Assembly (NCBI GenBank): GCA_903231505.1
Contig: CAFBRK010000298.1
Coordinates: 1 to 58,385 of the forward strand
Direction of reading: 5' to 3'
From: Olavius algarvensis associated proteobacterium Delta 3
GTDB taxonomy: Bacteria > Desulfobacterota > Desulfobacteria > Desulfobacterales > CAFBRK01
Length of the DNA: 58,385 nucleotides
The notes under the pieces are model-generated. The model worked only from the letters and a program-made list of their open reading frames with translations, was not told where the DNA came from and did no database searches. Both the position numbers and the translations under genes were made by a program. Every line of letters begins with the position of its first letter. The first letter of the stretch is position 1. Shown one piece after another: positions 1 to 9,728 of the stretch.

Positions 1-409
1 ATATCTGCCTCCTTTTCTGATTTGGCAGAAAAATCAGACAGATAATGACCTCTAACAGTTTTTAGGTCAACTCATCATCTCGTTACGTCTAGTGGCAAGC
101 TGTCCGCGGTTCTAAAAGGCGTTTAACAACTGCAGACTATTGGCAATTCTCGGTACAGATATTCTAAACATAAATGCTGCTTGAACAGATTTGTGATATT
201 GGCAAGAAAGATGTAGTTTTTAACCCACCTATAAATATACCGATACCCATACCTTATCGCGACATGGTTCAGGCCGGCATATTTATCTTGTATAGTATTT
301 ACTAGATCTGATAATCACTAATGAGGAAATTTGCATTATCAACTAAGTTATAATTAATATTGGCTTCAACCATTACATCCAAAAACCCAAGTAGTAGAAG
401 GAGTAGCAC
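1..409. other. Gene-free left edge
   Basis: No convincing reading frame. A small stem (7-bp arms at 17-23 and 31-37, 7-nt loop) lies at the very edge. The last 15 bases hold the AAGGAG ribosome-binding site of the next gene. Confidence 0.5.
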
Positions 410-826
410 GTGTCACTTTCAAGGAATGAAATCGAAGAAGCCTTAAAAGAATGGAATCTCGCATGGGAAAATCATGACCTCGAAGGGGTTATGACTCTCT
501 TTCATGAAGAGGTCATTTTTGAGAATTGGACGGGTGCAAGAGTAAGGGGAAAGAAAGCCTTGCAGAAAGCATGGCAACCATGGTTTGCAGACCACGGAAA
601 TTTTCGTTTTATTGAGGAAGAAACGTTCATTGATGAAAAAGAGCAAAAGGCTTTATACCGCTGGTTGCTTGAATGGCCATCCCTTGAAAGCGGGCACGAA
701 GGAAGGCCTGAAAAAAGAAGAGGTGTTGATGTAATTCATTTTAAAAATGGTAAGATAATTGAAAAACTCACATATTCAAAGACAACCATTGAAATTGATG
801 GGAAAAGGCAATCACTGCACCTTTGA
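410..826 (+). CDS. NTF2/SnoaL-like domain protein
   Basis: A 138-residue single-domain protein resembling the SnoaL-like branch of the NTF2 fold. The N-terminal helix with WNLAWENHD followed by a short segment ending in FENWTG is the typical opening, and alternating strands follow to the C-terminus. Such proteins bind small hydrophobic ligands or act as isomerases/hydrolases; nothing here shows which. The start is GTG at 410, chosen because an AAGGAG ribosome-binding site lies 7 bases upstream. There is no signal peptide, so it should be cytoplasmic. The gene stands alone, about 150 bp upstream of the large helicase gene. Family membership is inferred from the pattern, and the substrate is unknown. 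Confidence 0.7.
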   Translation: MSLSRNEIEEALKEWNLAWENHDLEGVMTLFHEEVIFENWTGARVRGKKALQKAWQPWFADHGNFRFIEEETFIDEKEQKALYRWLLEWPSLESGHEGRPEKRRGVDVIHFKNGKIIEKLTYSKTTIEIDGKRQSLHL

Positions 827-975
827 GCAACAAGGGTTTATTTGCCCCTTAAAATCCAATATTTTCATAATCAACACCCGCTTGCTAATTGGGTCCAGCA
901 AACCCTATAGTGACAATGCTATGGCGCTTGAGGCCGCCAAAGTAAGCCCCCGGAAAACGATTGGTGATGATAGCC

Positions 976-3900
976 ATGAAGGTTCCATACACTCAAAGTA
1001 AGTTCCCGTATCTGAAGATCTATCTACTCGTTTTCGCTTGTGTAATTTCAGTTGACTCGCTCAGTTCTTTTGTTCATGGGCAAAGACTTTCAGACCTGTC
1101 TGATCAGGAAATAATATCTATTGAGAGAGCTTGTTCTGATGTGAAGCTCAGAGAAGGAACACAAGCCTACAATCAATGTTTGAGAAACCAAATTGAAGAG
1201 CTTCGGAAGACACCCCAGCCACCTGATCTTTCCGGTTATTCAGAGCAAGAACGAAATTTCCTTGATCTCATATGTGGCTCCGAAAAGAATTATGTCGGCC
1301 CGGCCGCCTATTATAGGTGTTTAGAGGATGAAATAGAATCACTTGAAGGAGTTCCTAAGCGACATGATATTTCCAACCTTACCGAGGAAGAGCTGTTTTC
1401 CATTTACACCGTATGTGGTCTCTCAATTGCACCTCGCAGGGGAAGTTTTGGTGAATACAAGCAATGCTTGATGGGCGAGCTAGAGGCGCTCCAAAAGGTG
1501 ACGCGACCGGATCTTTCCGGACTTTCTCAGGGAGCGCGAGAATCAATCGAGAGCGCCTGTCGTTATTATGAGAACTACAGGGGGCCGGCCGAATATTACC
1601 TATGCCTAAAAAGACATGTCGAAGAAGGCACTCATTATTCAGAATCAAGCTCCCCCTCGGTCACCGGTTCCGTCGAACCTCCATCATCTCAATACCCGCA
1701 AACGAATTCCACAGCTGCCGACGACGTCCGGCGCGCCCAGCGCTTACTCCAATATTTGGGCTATGACCCCGGACCTGTCGACGGACGAGTAGGTCCTCGC
1801 ACGCGCAACGCGGTCATTGCATTTCAGACTGATAGAGGGGTTGCTCCAACCGGGGTAATCGATGATGTGCTCTTAGCGCAACTTGAATCAACACCTCGAC
1901 TTTCCGAAGACGAAAATGCAGCAACCCCCCTGCCAGCCTCTGTTCGACCTTCCAAAAACAAGAATGTCGTGACACCCCCACCAGACTCTGAACCGATACT
2001 ACCTTGGATTCTGAGTTTTGCCGTCATTGTTTTTGCCGTCATTATAGTGATTCGCACCGATTATAAGACAAAAGGAAAAACATCCAAATACCCTGAGCCT
2101 CTGAAGCAAAAGAGCAGCTATCAAAGTCCAAGGAAAAGTTATCCTGAAAAACAACCTGCCCCTGGTGAACAACGAAAAAGCTCTCAGACAGCGCATAAGA
2201 CGAAAGCCCAAAGTGGAGCTGAAGTTAAAGAGGGGATAAATAATTTTACACAAGTGAAAACGGAGTTTGAGACAAGTTTACTATACCGACTCATCGCCTT
2301 TAATCTTGAGTATCGTGTTAAGGCTAATGATAAATCGGTAAAGGTGCATAGGAAGAAAGGCGAAGAATGTATATCATATTTAGAAGTTATAAGTAAGCCT
2401 AAAACAATCAATGGATGGTTATGGGATAAAATTGTTCTTAATATGTCGGGTGGTAGAATATTTACAATTGAAGGAATAAAAAAAGCTCAGTCTGAATCTG
2501 CTAAGAATATACTAAATCGTCTTCTAGGTAAATTTCATTCACATTCAATAATATTATCATATAAAAAGGTTGAACTTTCATCCGTAGCATTTAAGAGCCT
2601 TTTTTCTTACGGATACACGCGACATAGCATTGTAGAAAAATGGAGGAAAGAGAACACAAAACTTGCGCAAGCGTTAGATAATGATTTTGCTCTTGAATTT
2701 CTTCCTGAGAATAAGTGGAAAAATGTAAAGAATTTCTTAGAACTATATTCTCGATGTCATAATATACGTGAAGATCATAACCGAAAATTTATAGAAAAGG
2801 AAAAAAAGAATTATAAAGATTATTTCGATCAGGTTGAGAAAAACCCACTTACTGAGAGTCAACGTCTTGCTTGTATAGTTAATGAAGATAATAATCTAGT
2901 TCTTGCAGGGGCAGGGAGTGGTAAAACTTCTGTAATTATAGCAAAAGCAGGATACTTAATTCAGGCTGGACTTGTTAAACCACATGAGATTCTGATTCTT
3001 GCCTATGGACGTAAAGCAAGTAAAGAGACAGATGAAAGAATAAAAGAGAAACTTCAAAATGTCGAAGGGGTGAAAACAAGTACATTCCACAAGTTAGGTC
3101 TTGATATTATAGGGTTAGCAATAGGCAAAAAACCAAATGTAAGTAAACTCCAAGAAGATGCCACAGAATTTTACTTGCTCATTAACAAACTGCTTACTGA
3201 ATTAACCAAGCAAGACTCTGAATTTAACCAGCGTGTTCTTAACTATTTCGTAACTCATCTAATTCCTTATAAAAGTGAATTCGAATTCGAACAAAAAGGA
3301 GAATATTTTGCAGCATTAAAAGAAGGGGATATGCGGTCATTGAAATCCCGTATTGAATGGGCAAAAAAACGTAGCGGTAAAGTGTCCCTACAACAAGAGC
3401 AATTAAAGAGTTTTGAAGAAGTAGTTATTGCCGATTTCCTTTTTTTGAATGGAGTTGAGTATATATACGAACATCCCTATAAAATAGACACCGCAACACC
3501 TGAAAAAACTCAATATTTACCTGATTTCTATCTTACTGAATACGACATTTATATTGAACATTTTGGCATCAACAGAGACGGCAAAACACCTTATTTCATA
3601 GATCAAAAAAGTTATGAGAAAAGTATGGAGTGGAAGCGGACTTTGCATAAGCAAAACAATACTACTCTGATTGAAACATACAGTTATGAGATGCAAGAAG
3701 GTGTCTTGACCGACCTGCTCCGTACTAAACTTGAAAAGCATGGTTATAAACTCTCTACATTGTTATACCAAGAACTACTAGAACTCTTGAATAGTATTAA
3801 AGAAGATAAAAAGGAAAGTCAGTTCAATGAGCTTGTCGTTAATTTCTTAGACCTATTTAAGCAATCAGGATCATCATTTAAAGAGGTAAGAGAGCTTTCT

Positions 3901-5196
3901 TCACGACATCCAGATAAAATGCGTTGCCATGCGTTCTTAGACATATTTGAGTCAGTTTTTCAACGGTACACATTAGAATTGGAAATGGCTGGAACGGTTG
4001 ATTTCAGCGATATGATTAGAAAGGCAATAGATTTAGTGGATAGGGGGCAGTATCGTTCTCCATACAAATACATACTTGTTGATGAGTTTCAAGATATTTC
4101 AGCAATCAGGGCAGGACTTGTTCAATCTTTGATAAAATCAGGGGGTAACACTTCTCTTGCTTGTGTTGGTGATGATTGGCAGTCAATTTATAGGTTTTCA
4201 GGGTCTGACATAAACTACACAGGTAAGTTTGAAGATTATTTCGGATACACAAAGAAAATCACCCTTGATAAGAGCTTTCGTTTCAATAACAAAATTAATA
4301 GATTTGCAACAACATTTATTACCGAAAACCCTGCACAATTAAAAAAGGATATAACCTCACATACTCATACTGATTCTAATGCCATAACTTTGGTCAAATA
4401 TTATCAGGATGTCGATAGGGCTATTCAGGGCTGTGTCGAGGATATTATTTCGAATGGTTTACAAGGCAAATCAATCTACATCTTAGGTCGATACTCCTTT
4501 TCAAAACCATCATTCTTACAAACACTATCAGGGCAATATCCTCAGTTTTATTTTTCTTACGATACAGTTCATGCTAGTAAGGGTAAAGAAGCTGATTATG
4601 TGATTGTGGTAGATGTGAATGATGATAGATACGGATTCCCTTCCAAAATCGCAAATGATTCTTTACTTGATTTAGTTCTCCCTCCTGCCGAACCCTACGA
4701 ATATGCAGAAGAAAGAAGACTTTTTTACGTAGCAGTTACAAGATCAAAGAACCACTCTTACATCCTTTATGACGTTGAGAAACCATCTGTGTTCGTTAAA
4801 GAAGTACGTTCTAATAGGGGTAGAAAATACAGTTTTAATGAGATTAGTACGGAAGGTGTTAAATCTGCTCCAACGGATTATGGTAACTGTCCTTCTTGTG
4901 GAACTGGAAAAATAAGAAGGAGAGAAAGTCGATTTGAAAATTTCTTCTTTGGATGCAGTCATTATCCATTGTGCTCATACATTCCTAGAACCTGTGAAGA
5001 ATGCAATAAATATCCCCTTGTTCGTTCTGGAAATATTTATAAATGCCTAAACCAAGATTGTAACTATACAGCAAAAGCATGTCAGCGGTGCAATGACGGC
5101 ATTATGGTTAAAAGGAAAGGAAAATATGGTGAATTTTGGGGTTGCTCAAACTATGGCAAAACCAAATGTCTGTATACCGAAAAAATCTCTCACTAA
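976..5196 (+). CDS. Membrane-anchored UvrD/HelD-like helicase with peptidoglycan-binding ectodomain
   Basis: A 1406-residue protein in one uninterrupted frame. Residues 1-36 form a signal peptide (LLVFACVISV core). About residues 37-215 carry four ~45-residue repeats, each with a DLS-type opening, a central Cys and a YxxCL motif. Residues 248-305 form a peptidoglycan_binding_1 domain (AQRLLQYLGYDPGPVDG). A hydrophobic span at about 340-360 is followed by basic residues, which predicts an outside N-terminus and a cytoplasmic C-terminus. The rest is a superfamily 1 helicase: Walker A GAGSGKT at 645-651, DEFQD at 1036-1040, YVAVTRS from 1251. A nuclease-like insertion (YLPDFYL...YIEHFG) lies between them, as in helicase IV-like proteins. 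Topoisomerase-type zinc ribbons occupy about 1303-1400. ATG 976 has GGTGA upstream; in-frame TTG 961 and ATG 967 are alternatives. Each module is recognisable but the combination is not one I know. Confidence 0.85.
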   Translation: MKVPYTQSKFPYLKIYLLVFACVISVDSLSSFVHGQRLSDLSDQEIISIERACSDVKLREGTQAYNQCLRNQIEELRKTPQPPDLSGYSEQERNFLDLICGSEKNYVGPAAYYRCLEDEIESLEGVPKRHDISNLTEEELFSIYTVCGLSIAPRRGSFGEYKQCLMGELEALQKVTRPDLSGLSQGARESIESACRYYENYRGPAEYYLCLKRHVEEGTHYSESSSPSVTGSVEPPSSQYPQTNSTAADDVRRAQRLLQYLGYDPGPVDGRVGPRTRNAVIAFQTDRGVAPTGVIDDVLLAQLESTPRLSEDENAATPLPASVRPSKNKNVVTPPPDSEPILPWILSFAVIVFAVIIVIRTDYKTKGKTSKYPEPLKQKSSYQSPRKSYPEKQPAPGEQRKSSQTAHKTKAQSGAEVKEGINNFTQVKTEFETSLLYRLIAFNLEYRVKANDKSVKVHRKKGEECISYLEVISKPKTINGWLWDKIVLNMSGGRIFTIEGIKKAQSESAKNILNRLLGKFHSHSIILSYKKVELSSVAFKSLFSYGYTRHSIVEKWRKENTKLAQALDNDFALEFLPENKWKNVKNFLELYSRCHNIREDHNRKFIEKEKKNYKDYFDQVEKNPLTESQRLACIVNEDNNLVLAGAGSGKTSVIIAKAGYLIQAGLVKPHEILILAYGRKASKETDERIKEKLQNVEGVKTSTFHKLGLDIIGLAIGKKPNVSKLQEDATEFYLLINKLLTELTKQDSEFNQRVLNYFVTHLIPYKSEFEFEQKGEYFAALKEGDMRSLKSRIEWAKKRSGKVSLQQEQLKSFEEVVIADFLFLNGVEYIYEHPYKIDTATPEKTQYLPDFYLTEYDIYIEHFGINRDGKTPYFIDQKSYEKSMEWKRTLHKQNNTTLIETYSYEMQEGVLTDLLRTKLEKHGYKLSTLLYQELLELLNSIKEDKKESQFNELVVNFLDLFKQSGSSFKEVRELSSRHPDKMRCHAFLDIFESVFQRYTLELEMAGTVDFSDMIRKAIDLVDRGQYRSPYKYILVDEFQDISAIRAGLVQSLIKSGGNTSLACVGDDWQSIYRFSGSDINYTGKFEDYFGYTKKITLDKSFRFNNKINRFATTFITENPAQLKKDITSHTHTDSNAITLVKYYQDVDRAIQGCVEDIISNGLQGKSIYILGRYSFSKPSFLQTLSGQYPQFYFSYDTVHASKGKEADYVIVVDVNDDRYGFPSKIANDSLLDLVLPPAEPYEYAEERRLFYVAVTRSKNHSYILYDVEKPSVFVKEVRSNRGRKYSFNEISTEGVKSAPTDYGNCPSCGTGKIRRRESRFENFFFGCSHYPLCSYIPRTCEECNKYPLVRSGNIYKCLNQDCNYTAKACQRCNDGIMVKRKGKYGEFWGCSNYGKTKCLYTEKISH

Positions 5197-5304
5197 TTCC
5201 TTTGTTATGGCTATTAAAAATCATAGTTCTCGGGGTCGAAAAAGGTTAACTTACTGCTATTTAATGGATAGTCTTTAAAGAGAACCTGGGATTTCACCTT
5301 AGAA

Positions 5305-5345
5305 GCCTGGTTTAGGTGTCAAAAATAGCGACCTAAGGCCTTTTT
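5305..5345 (+). terminator. Probable intrinsic terminator
   Basis: Arms TTAGGT (5312-5317) and ACCTAA (5331-5336), extended by GCC/GGC, are followed by five T residues at 5341-5345. It lies about 110 bp beyond the helicase stop codon. A 4-nt bulge weakens the stem. Confidence 0.45.
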
Positions 5346-6275
5346 CAAGACCCCTTTTCATATTATATAACTATGAATACGATCGGTTATCGTGGTCCGA
5401 CCCCAGATCCCCATTTTATCCCTATCGAGAAAGCGGTATTCAGTACTCGTAGTATAGAGGCTGCCCCCACGCCCTCTGCTTGCCCGCCAAAGCTCAGAGA
5501 GCGACGGCGAGACCCCATTCCTGTGCTCGTCCTTATTGTGTGATGCTTGTTCGCAGTTAGCCGCCCGCAGGGCATAACCAAATCATTCTCTGTGCTCTCT
5601 GCGGGCTCTGTGTGAGACATATTCCCAACAACTGATCCAGAATGCTTAAATGCAAGACCTGACCCCATTCCTGTATCCGCCTATTGGTTTATCCCTATCG
5701 AAAAAGCGGAATTCTGGATTCTTAGTATAGAGGCTATAATGCAAGCCCTGACCCCATTCTCACGAATGAACTAAAGGATGCCCGACATTTCCGATAAATA
5801 TAGAAATATAAAGGGCCCTAAATTTTAATTAGCTTTCAAGCAAACGGAAAGGATGTTTCTGAAATCAAATACGCTTGAATCGTCCGCTAACGAAGCAGCC
5901 TTTTTCATTGACACATTTTTCCAGCCTCTCTATATATCTCAATAGACGACCTCCATCCGAATCCTCCATCGGCGCACTCCAGGCATGATTCCAATTCCTG
6001 ATCTACACCCACTGAAACTTCTCTTTGCGGTGTTACGTTAAATCGACGCCATAAAACCTCCGAAAGATAACCCTAAAAGCATCGACAGCCCAAACGGGCT
6101 CAGGATTCACTCATGAAAGCCGAGGTGCTCAAGCTCCCCAGATAAAGCCTCCAGGGGAACCCTTTCCCTTCGGAGGCGCTATCTGCCTTCCGCACCGTTG
6201 AAGGCGATTCATAGACTATCCTTCCCGAATTCTGCTGCAAGACATAACCAGGTTCAAGAAAAGAGAGGTGTGCCG
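5346..6275. other. Gene-free stretch with dispersed repeats
   Basis: There is no supported gene over about 930 bp. The left half holds copies of dispersed repeats (see 5550-5674 and a shorter piece near 5738-5760 ending in CTGACCCCATTC). A pair of related segments (ATCCCTATCGA-AAAGCGG) occurs near 5416 and 5693. The right half is unremarkable and leads into the gamma-glutamyltransferase gene. Confidence 0.5.
5550..5674. repeat. Dispersed repeat A, copy 1
   Basis: This unit runs from GCCGCCCGCAGGGC through TGCGGGCTCTG and CCAGAATGCTTAAATGCAA to CCTGACCCCATT. Two further copies lie near 8420 and 9531. Read on the other strand it ends GGGGTCAGG, a phrase that I associate with remnants of REP-associated transposase elements in Desulfobacterota; that link is inference. 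Confidence 0.75.
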
Positions 6276-8177
6276 ATGAGAAAAGATTTCCGTACCATTG
6301 GAATCGTATTCCCCGTCACGGCCCTGGTGGTATCCGTATTGCTGCTGCTGGTGACTTCGCCGGTTTACGGCAAAGGCGGCAGCGGTATTTTCCTGGGCGT
6401 GCCGGGCGTAAGGGGCGGTGTCGCTGCGACCAGCGAGCCCATTGCCGCCCAGATAGGCGGCGACATCCTGCGCCGGGGCGGCAACGCCGTCGATGCGGCA
6501 TGCGCGATCGCCTTTGCCCTCAATGTTTTAGAGCCGCAGTCATCGGGCATCGGTGGCGGCGGCTTCATGATGATCCACATCAACAGGTGGAGAAAGACGA
6601 TTGTGGTCGACTCACGCGAACGGGCGCCGGCCGATGCCAGCCCCGACATGTTCCTCGACACGGAGGACGTGCCATTCGCCTTCGGGATCCGCTCCACCAG
6701 CGGCATCGGCGTGGGCGTTCCCGGGATGGTCAGAGGGATTGCAGAAGCCCTCGATAACTGGGGCACCATTTCCTTTGCCGAAGCCCTTCAGCCGGCCATC
6801 AAGCTGGCCGAAGAGGGGTTCCGAGTCAGTTCCCGTCTTGAGAGCAGCATCATTGCGGGTATCGACGGTGGCCGGCTCTCTAACGAGCTCGGTAACTCCG
6901 CCTATGACGAGGCCCGCTCTGTCTTCGCCCCGGGCGGGGTGCCCTTCGTGCAGAACGAACTCCTCATCCAGCCTGATCTGGCCGAAACCTTCAAGATGCT
7001 CGCTGATGAGGGACCGGACGCCTTTTACACCGGCGACATTGCGGAGGCCATCGTCAAGACCCAACTCAATACGCGGACAGTGGATGAGCCTGCCGACATG
7101 GACAGGCTGGTCGGCCGTATGACGCTCGATGATCTCGAGCAATACGAGGTCGCCATCCGAAAGCCGGTGAAGGGCTATTACCGGGGATTTCGGATCGTAT
7201 CCATGCCGCCGCCGTCCTCCGGGGGGCTTACTGTAATCCAGATTTTGAAGCTGACCGAGCGTTTTCCCATTGGAGATGCGAGCCAGGGCTTCGGGTTCGG
7301 CTCCACCCGCACGCTGAATGTCATGATGGAGGCAATGCGGCTGGCGTTCGCCGACCGCGCGGTGTGGATGGGGGACGACGATTTCGTCGACGTGCCGTCT
7401 GCAGGGCTCCTTGACGACGACTACATAGCGATGCGAAGTGCCCTCATCGACCCCGATTCACGCCAGGTCGAGGTGTTTGCAGACGACCCGCGACCATTCG
7501 ACGTGGCTTCGGCAAATCCCAAGGTGAAACTCGCGTTGAAGAAGTTGGCGGATGAGGAAGGCCTTAACACCACTCACTTCACCGTCGTCGACCGCCACGG
7601 GAACATCGTCACCTACACCAACACCATCGAGTCGGCCTGGGGTACGGGATTGATGGTTCCCGGCTATGGCTTTTTGCTGAATAACGAGCTGACGGACTTT
7701 AACCGCGTGCCGGCCGCCGACCCCGATCCGGACAACTTCAACCCGGGGGCAAATGATGCCGCGCCCTTCAAGAGGCCCCGCAGCAGCATGTCGCCCACCT
7801 TCGTCTTCCGCGGCAGGAAGCCGGTTGCGGCCTACGGTTCGCCGGGCGGTTCCACCATCATCAACTCGGTGGTCAATGTGACGATGAACCTGATTGACCA
7901 TAAGCGGAACGTCCAGGAGGCCGTCGATGCCCCCCGCATTTCTCAGACCAGTGCCAACGGTAGCCCAGCTTGGGAGGCGGGTTTCGATCAGGCCGTTATC
8001 GATGAACTCAAGGAATCTCCCTTCGGGCATAATCTGAGCGATTTACGGCTGAATATCATCGGCTCGGTTCAGGCAGTGGTCATCGGCCCGTTGGGCAGAT
8101 TCCAGTTCGGCGCGGCCGATCGACGGCGGATTGGAGGAATCGTCTCGGTGAGGCGCTGTGAGATAAGAAGACATTGA
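6276..8177 (+). CDS. ggt: Gamma-glutamyltransferase, secreted
   Basis: A 633-residue N-terminal nucleophile hydrolase precursor that transfers or hydrolyses the gamma-glutamyl group of glutathione and related peptides. A signal peptide (hydrophobic VTALVVSVLLLLV) indicates periplasmic export. The body starts with the family block SEPIAAQIGGDILRRGGNA and SSGIGGGGFM. The autocleavage and nucleophile motif TTHFTVVD places the catalytic Thr at about residue 432, and the glycine-rich GSPGGS block follows near the C-terminus. Length is a little above the usual 560-580 residues. ATG 6276 follows a GAGAGGTG ribosome-binding site. Base composition is clearly GC-richer than the neighbouring island, suggesting it is native to the host. 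It stands alone, with a terminator-like hairpin downstream. Confidence 0.95.
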   Translation: MRKDFRTIGIVFPVTALVVSVLLLLVTSPVYGKGGSGIFLGVPGVRGGVAATSEPIAAQIGGDILRRGGNAVDAACAIAFALNVLEPQSSGIGGGGFMMIHINRWRKTIVVDSRERAPADASPDMFLDTEDVPFAFGIRSTSGIGVGVPGMVRGIAEALDNWGTISFAEALQPAIKLAEEGFRVSSRLESSIIAGIDGGRLSNELGNSAYDEARSVFAPGGVPFVQNELLIQPDLAETFKMLADEGPDAFYTGDIAEAIVKTQLNTRTVDEPADMDRLVGRMTLDDLEQYEVAIRKPVKGYYRGFRIVSMPPPSSGGLTVIQILKLTERFPIGDASQGFGFGSTRTLNVMMEAMRLAFADRAVWMGDDDFVDVPSAGLLDDDYIAMRSALIDPDSRQVEVFADDPRPFDVASANPKVKLALKKLADEEGLNTTHFTVVDRHGNIVTYTNTIESAWGTGLMVPGYGFLLNNELTDFNRVPAADPDPDNFNPGANDAAPFKRPRSSMSPTFVFRGRKPVAAYGSPGGSTIINSVVNVTMNLIDHKRNVQEAVDAPRISQTSANGSPAWEAGFDQAVIDELKESPFGHNLSDLRLNIIGSVQAVVIGPLGRFQFGAADRRRIGGIVSVRRCEIRRH

Positions 8178-8237
8178 AATTCGATAACGTTCCCACTCGT
8201 TGTTACGGGAAGAGAAAAAGACGACTCAACCAAAAAT

Positions 8238-8272
8238 AGAAAGGGCCGGCCGATTTTTGGCTGGCCTTTTCT
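8238..8272 (+). terminator. Terminator-like hairpin after ggt
   Basis: A 14-bp stem (8238-8251 with 8259-8272, two G-U pairs) has a 7-nt loop rich in T, and a TTTT run lies in its 3' arm. It begins 60 bp after the ggt stop. Confidence 0.65.
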
Positions 8273-8419
8273 GTTGCGTGTGGTGCCGAAGCCCCAAGCC
8301 TTGGCGAAGACGGACTTGTGGGGCCGTAGCCTTTAGGCGTAGCCCCAAGCTCGGTGAGCGACGGCGGGACCTCCGCCATCCGTCATCCGCCATCCGCCAT
8401 CCGACCTCTGACATCTGTC

Positions 8420-8502
8420 TTCTGTCCTCTGCGGGCTCTGTGAGAGACATATTCCCAATAACTGCTCCAGAATGCTTAAATGCAAGACCTGACCCCATTC
8501 CC
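8420..8502. repeat. Dispersed repeat A, copy 2
   Basis: It shares CTCTGCGGGCTCTG, GAGACATATTCCCAA and CCAGAATGCTTAAATGCAA with the copy at 5550-5674. Confidence 0.75.
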
Positions 8503-8557
8503 GATGAACTTATCCCCAACATTGCCTATGCCCGGAATCCTACTGACTCTTTCTGCC

Positions 8558-8670
8558 CGCAGGGCTGAGCCTATTTTCATTTGTCGGCCTCTCACCGACA
8601 AATGAAAAAACTATCATCTCACTCAGTGTCCTCTGCGTCTCGAGCGAGCATGGCGAGCGGGTGGTGAAAA
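8558..8670. repeat. Dispersed repeat B with hairpin, copy 1
   Basis: A ~110-bp unit, nearly identical to 9729-9847. It contains a perfect 14-bp stem (TTTTCATTTGTCGG at 8574-8587, its complement at 8595-8608, loop CCTCTCA) followed by a conserved tail with GTCCTCTGCGTCTCGAG. Confidence 0.85.
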
Positions 8671-8971
8671 TCAATCTCCGTGCACTCCGAGAGCTCTGTG
8701 AGAGACCCGACATCTGCCCTCTGTCCCCGTCCCCCATTTTTAACGTTTTTCCTTGTGCAACTCGTCATATCTTGTTTAATATCGTTTCATCCCCCCTAAA
8801 ATATCGCCATCTCTGTTTAACACACCGTGATTTACTTAATTATCTATAAATAACCCGGCATCTTCCTTGAACCTTTGGTCCCATACTTTGATGTGGTGGT
8901 GAAAATACAGGACGAAATTCGAGATATCGGATTACCGGGTCTATATACCTTCATCATAGAGGTGAGATCGC

Positions 8972-9523
8972 ATGGATGAGATTATTCCAATCGAGGCTAT
9001 CGTCAGCAAGATCATTAACCTCCGTGGTGAAAAAGTGCTTTTGGATCGTGATCTCGCTGAGTTGTATGGTGTTGAAACAAAGGTTTTGAAGCAGGCGGTC
9101 CGAAGAAACATCGAACGATTTCCTGCGGATTTCATGTTTGAAATGACCAAACAAGAGTTTGAAAATTGGAGGTCACAATTTGTGACCTCCAAATCACTAA
9201 GAATGGGACTCAGACACCCTCCAATGGTATTCACCGAGCAGGGTGTTGCCATGCTGTCCTCTGTGCTTCGTAGTTCAAGAGCCATCGAGGTCAACATAGC
9301 CATCGTGCGGGCTTTCGTATATATGAGGAAGGGCGTTTCCGCTCAAAGGGAAATTGAACAGAAATTAGCTGTGTTGGAAGACCTCCTAGAAAAGCATGAC
9401 GATGACATTAAGCTGATATTCGAAGCAATCCGTCAATTGATGGAGCCACCTATTGAGAAACACAAAAAGATCGGCTTCACAGCCAGGGAGAAACGGGCCA
9501 AATACGGTATGAAAACATCATAA
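8972..9523 (+). CDS. ORF6N domain protein
   Basis: A 183-residue protein with an N-terminal ORF6N domain (LLDRDLAELYGVETKVLKQAVRRN, then FPADFMFEMT and FTEQGVAML). This DNA-binding-associated domain is common in phages and mobile regions. The C-terminal half (about 115-160) is a predicted coiled coil (REIEQKLAVLEDLLEKHDDD). The AGAGGTGAG ribosome-binding site 5 bases before the ATG fixes the start. It sits alone between repeat clusters. These proteins are thought to act as transcriptional or antirepressor-like regulators of mobile elements; a role here is not visible. Confidence 0.85.
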   Translation: MDEIIPIEAIVSKIINLRGEKVLLDRDLAELYGVETKVLKQAVRRNIERFPADFMFEMTKQEFENWRSQFVTSKSLRMGLRHPPMVFTEQGVAMLSSVLRSSRAIEVNIAIVRAFVYMRKGVSAQREIEQKLAVLEDLLEKHDDDIKLIFEAIRQLMEPPIEKHKKIGFTAREKRAKYGMKTS

Positions 9524-9530
9524 ATGCCTG

Positions 9531-9712
9531 TTAGCTGCCCGCAGGGCATAACCAAATCATTCTCTGTGGTCTCTGCCTGCCGGGTCGAAGCTTTATGCGA
9601 AGCCTTGCGGGCTCTGCCTGGCGCGCCATAGCTCGAAGAGCGACAGCGGGTGAGAGACCTGTCCCCAATAACTGATCCAGAATGCTTAAATGCAATACCT
9701 GACCCCATTTTT
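9531..9712. repeat. Dispersed repeat A, copy 3 (expanded)
   Basis: It carries the GCCCGCAGGGCATAACCAAA opening and the CCAGAATGCTTAAATGCAA end of copy 1, with about 60 extra bases in the middle (CTGCCTGCCGGGTCGAAGC to GCTCGAAGAGCGACAGCGG). Confidence 0.75.
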
Positions 9713-9728
9713 CTTTTCTCAGTCAGCC

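Larger units (their letters stand above)
8273..8971. other. Gene-free repeat-rich stretch
   Basis: This consists almost wholly of dispersed repeats: a CATCCGCCATCCG-type run at about 8375-8425, repeat A at 8420-8502 and repeat B at 8558-8670. Open frames across it have repeat-derived composition and no family resemblance. The last 30 bases contain the AGAGGTGAG ribosome-binding site of the ORF6N gene. Confidence 0.6.

Noticed and set aside
6316..8030. Several long minus-strand and alternate-frame open frames opposite ggt
   Set aside because: They mirror the GC-rich codon pattern of ggt, have Arg/Pro/Gly-rich composition without family motifs, and lack ribosome-binding sites.
8200..8568. A 122-codon plus-strand frame after ggt
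   Set aside because: It runs through the terminator hairpin and dispersed repeats; its composition is repeat-derived.
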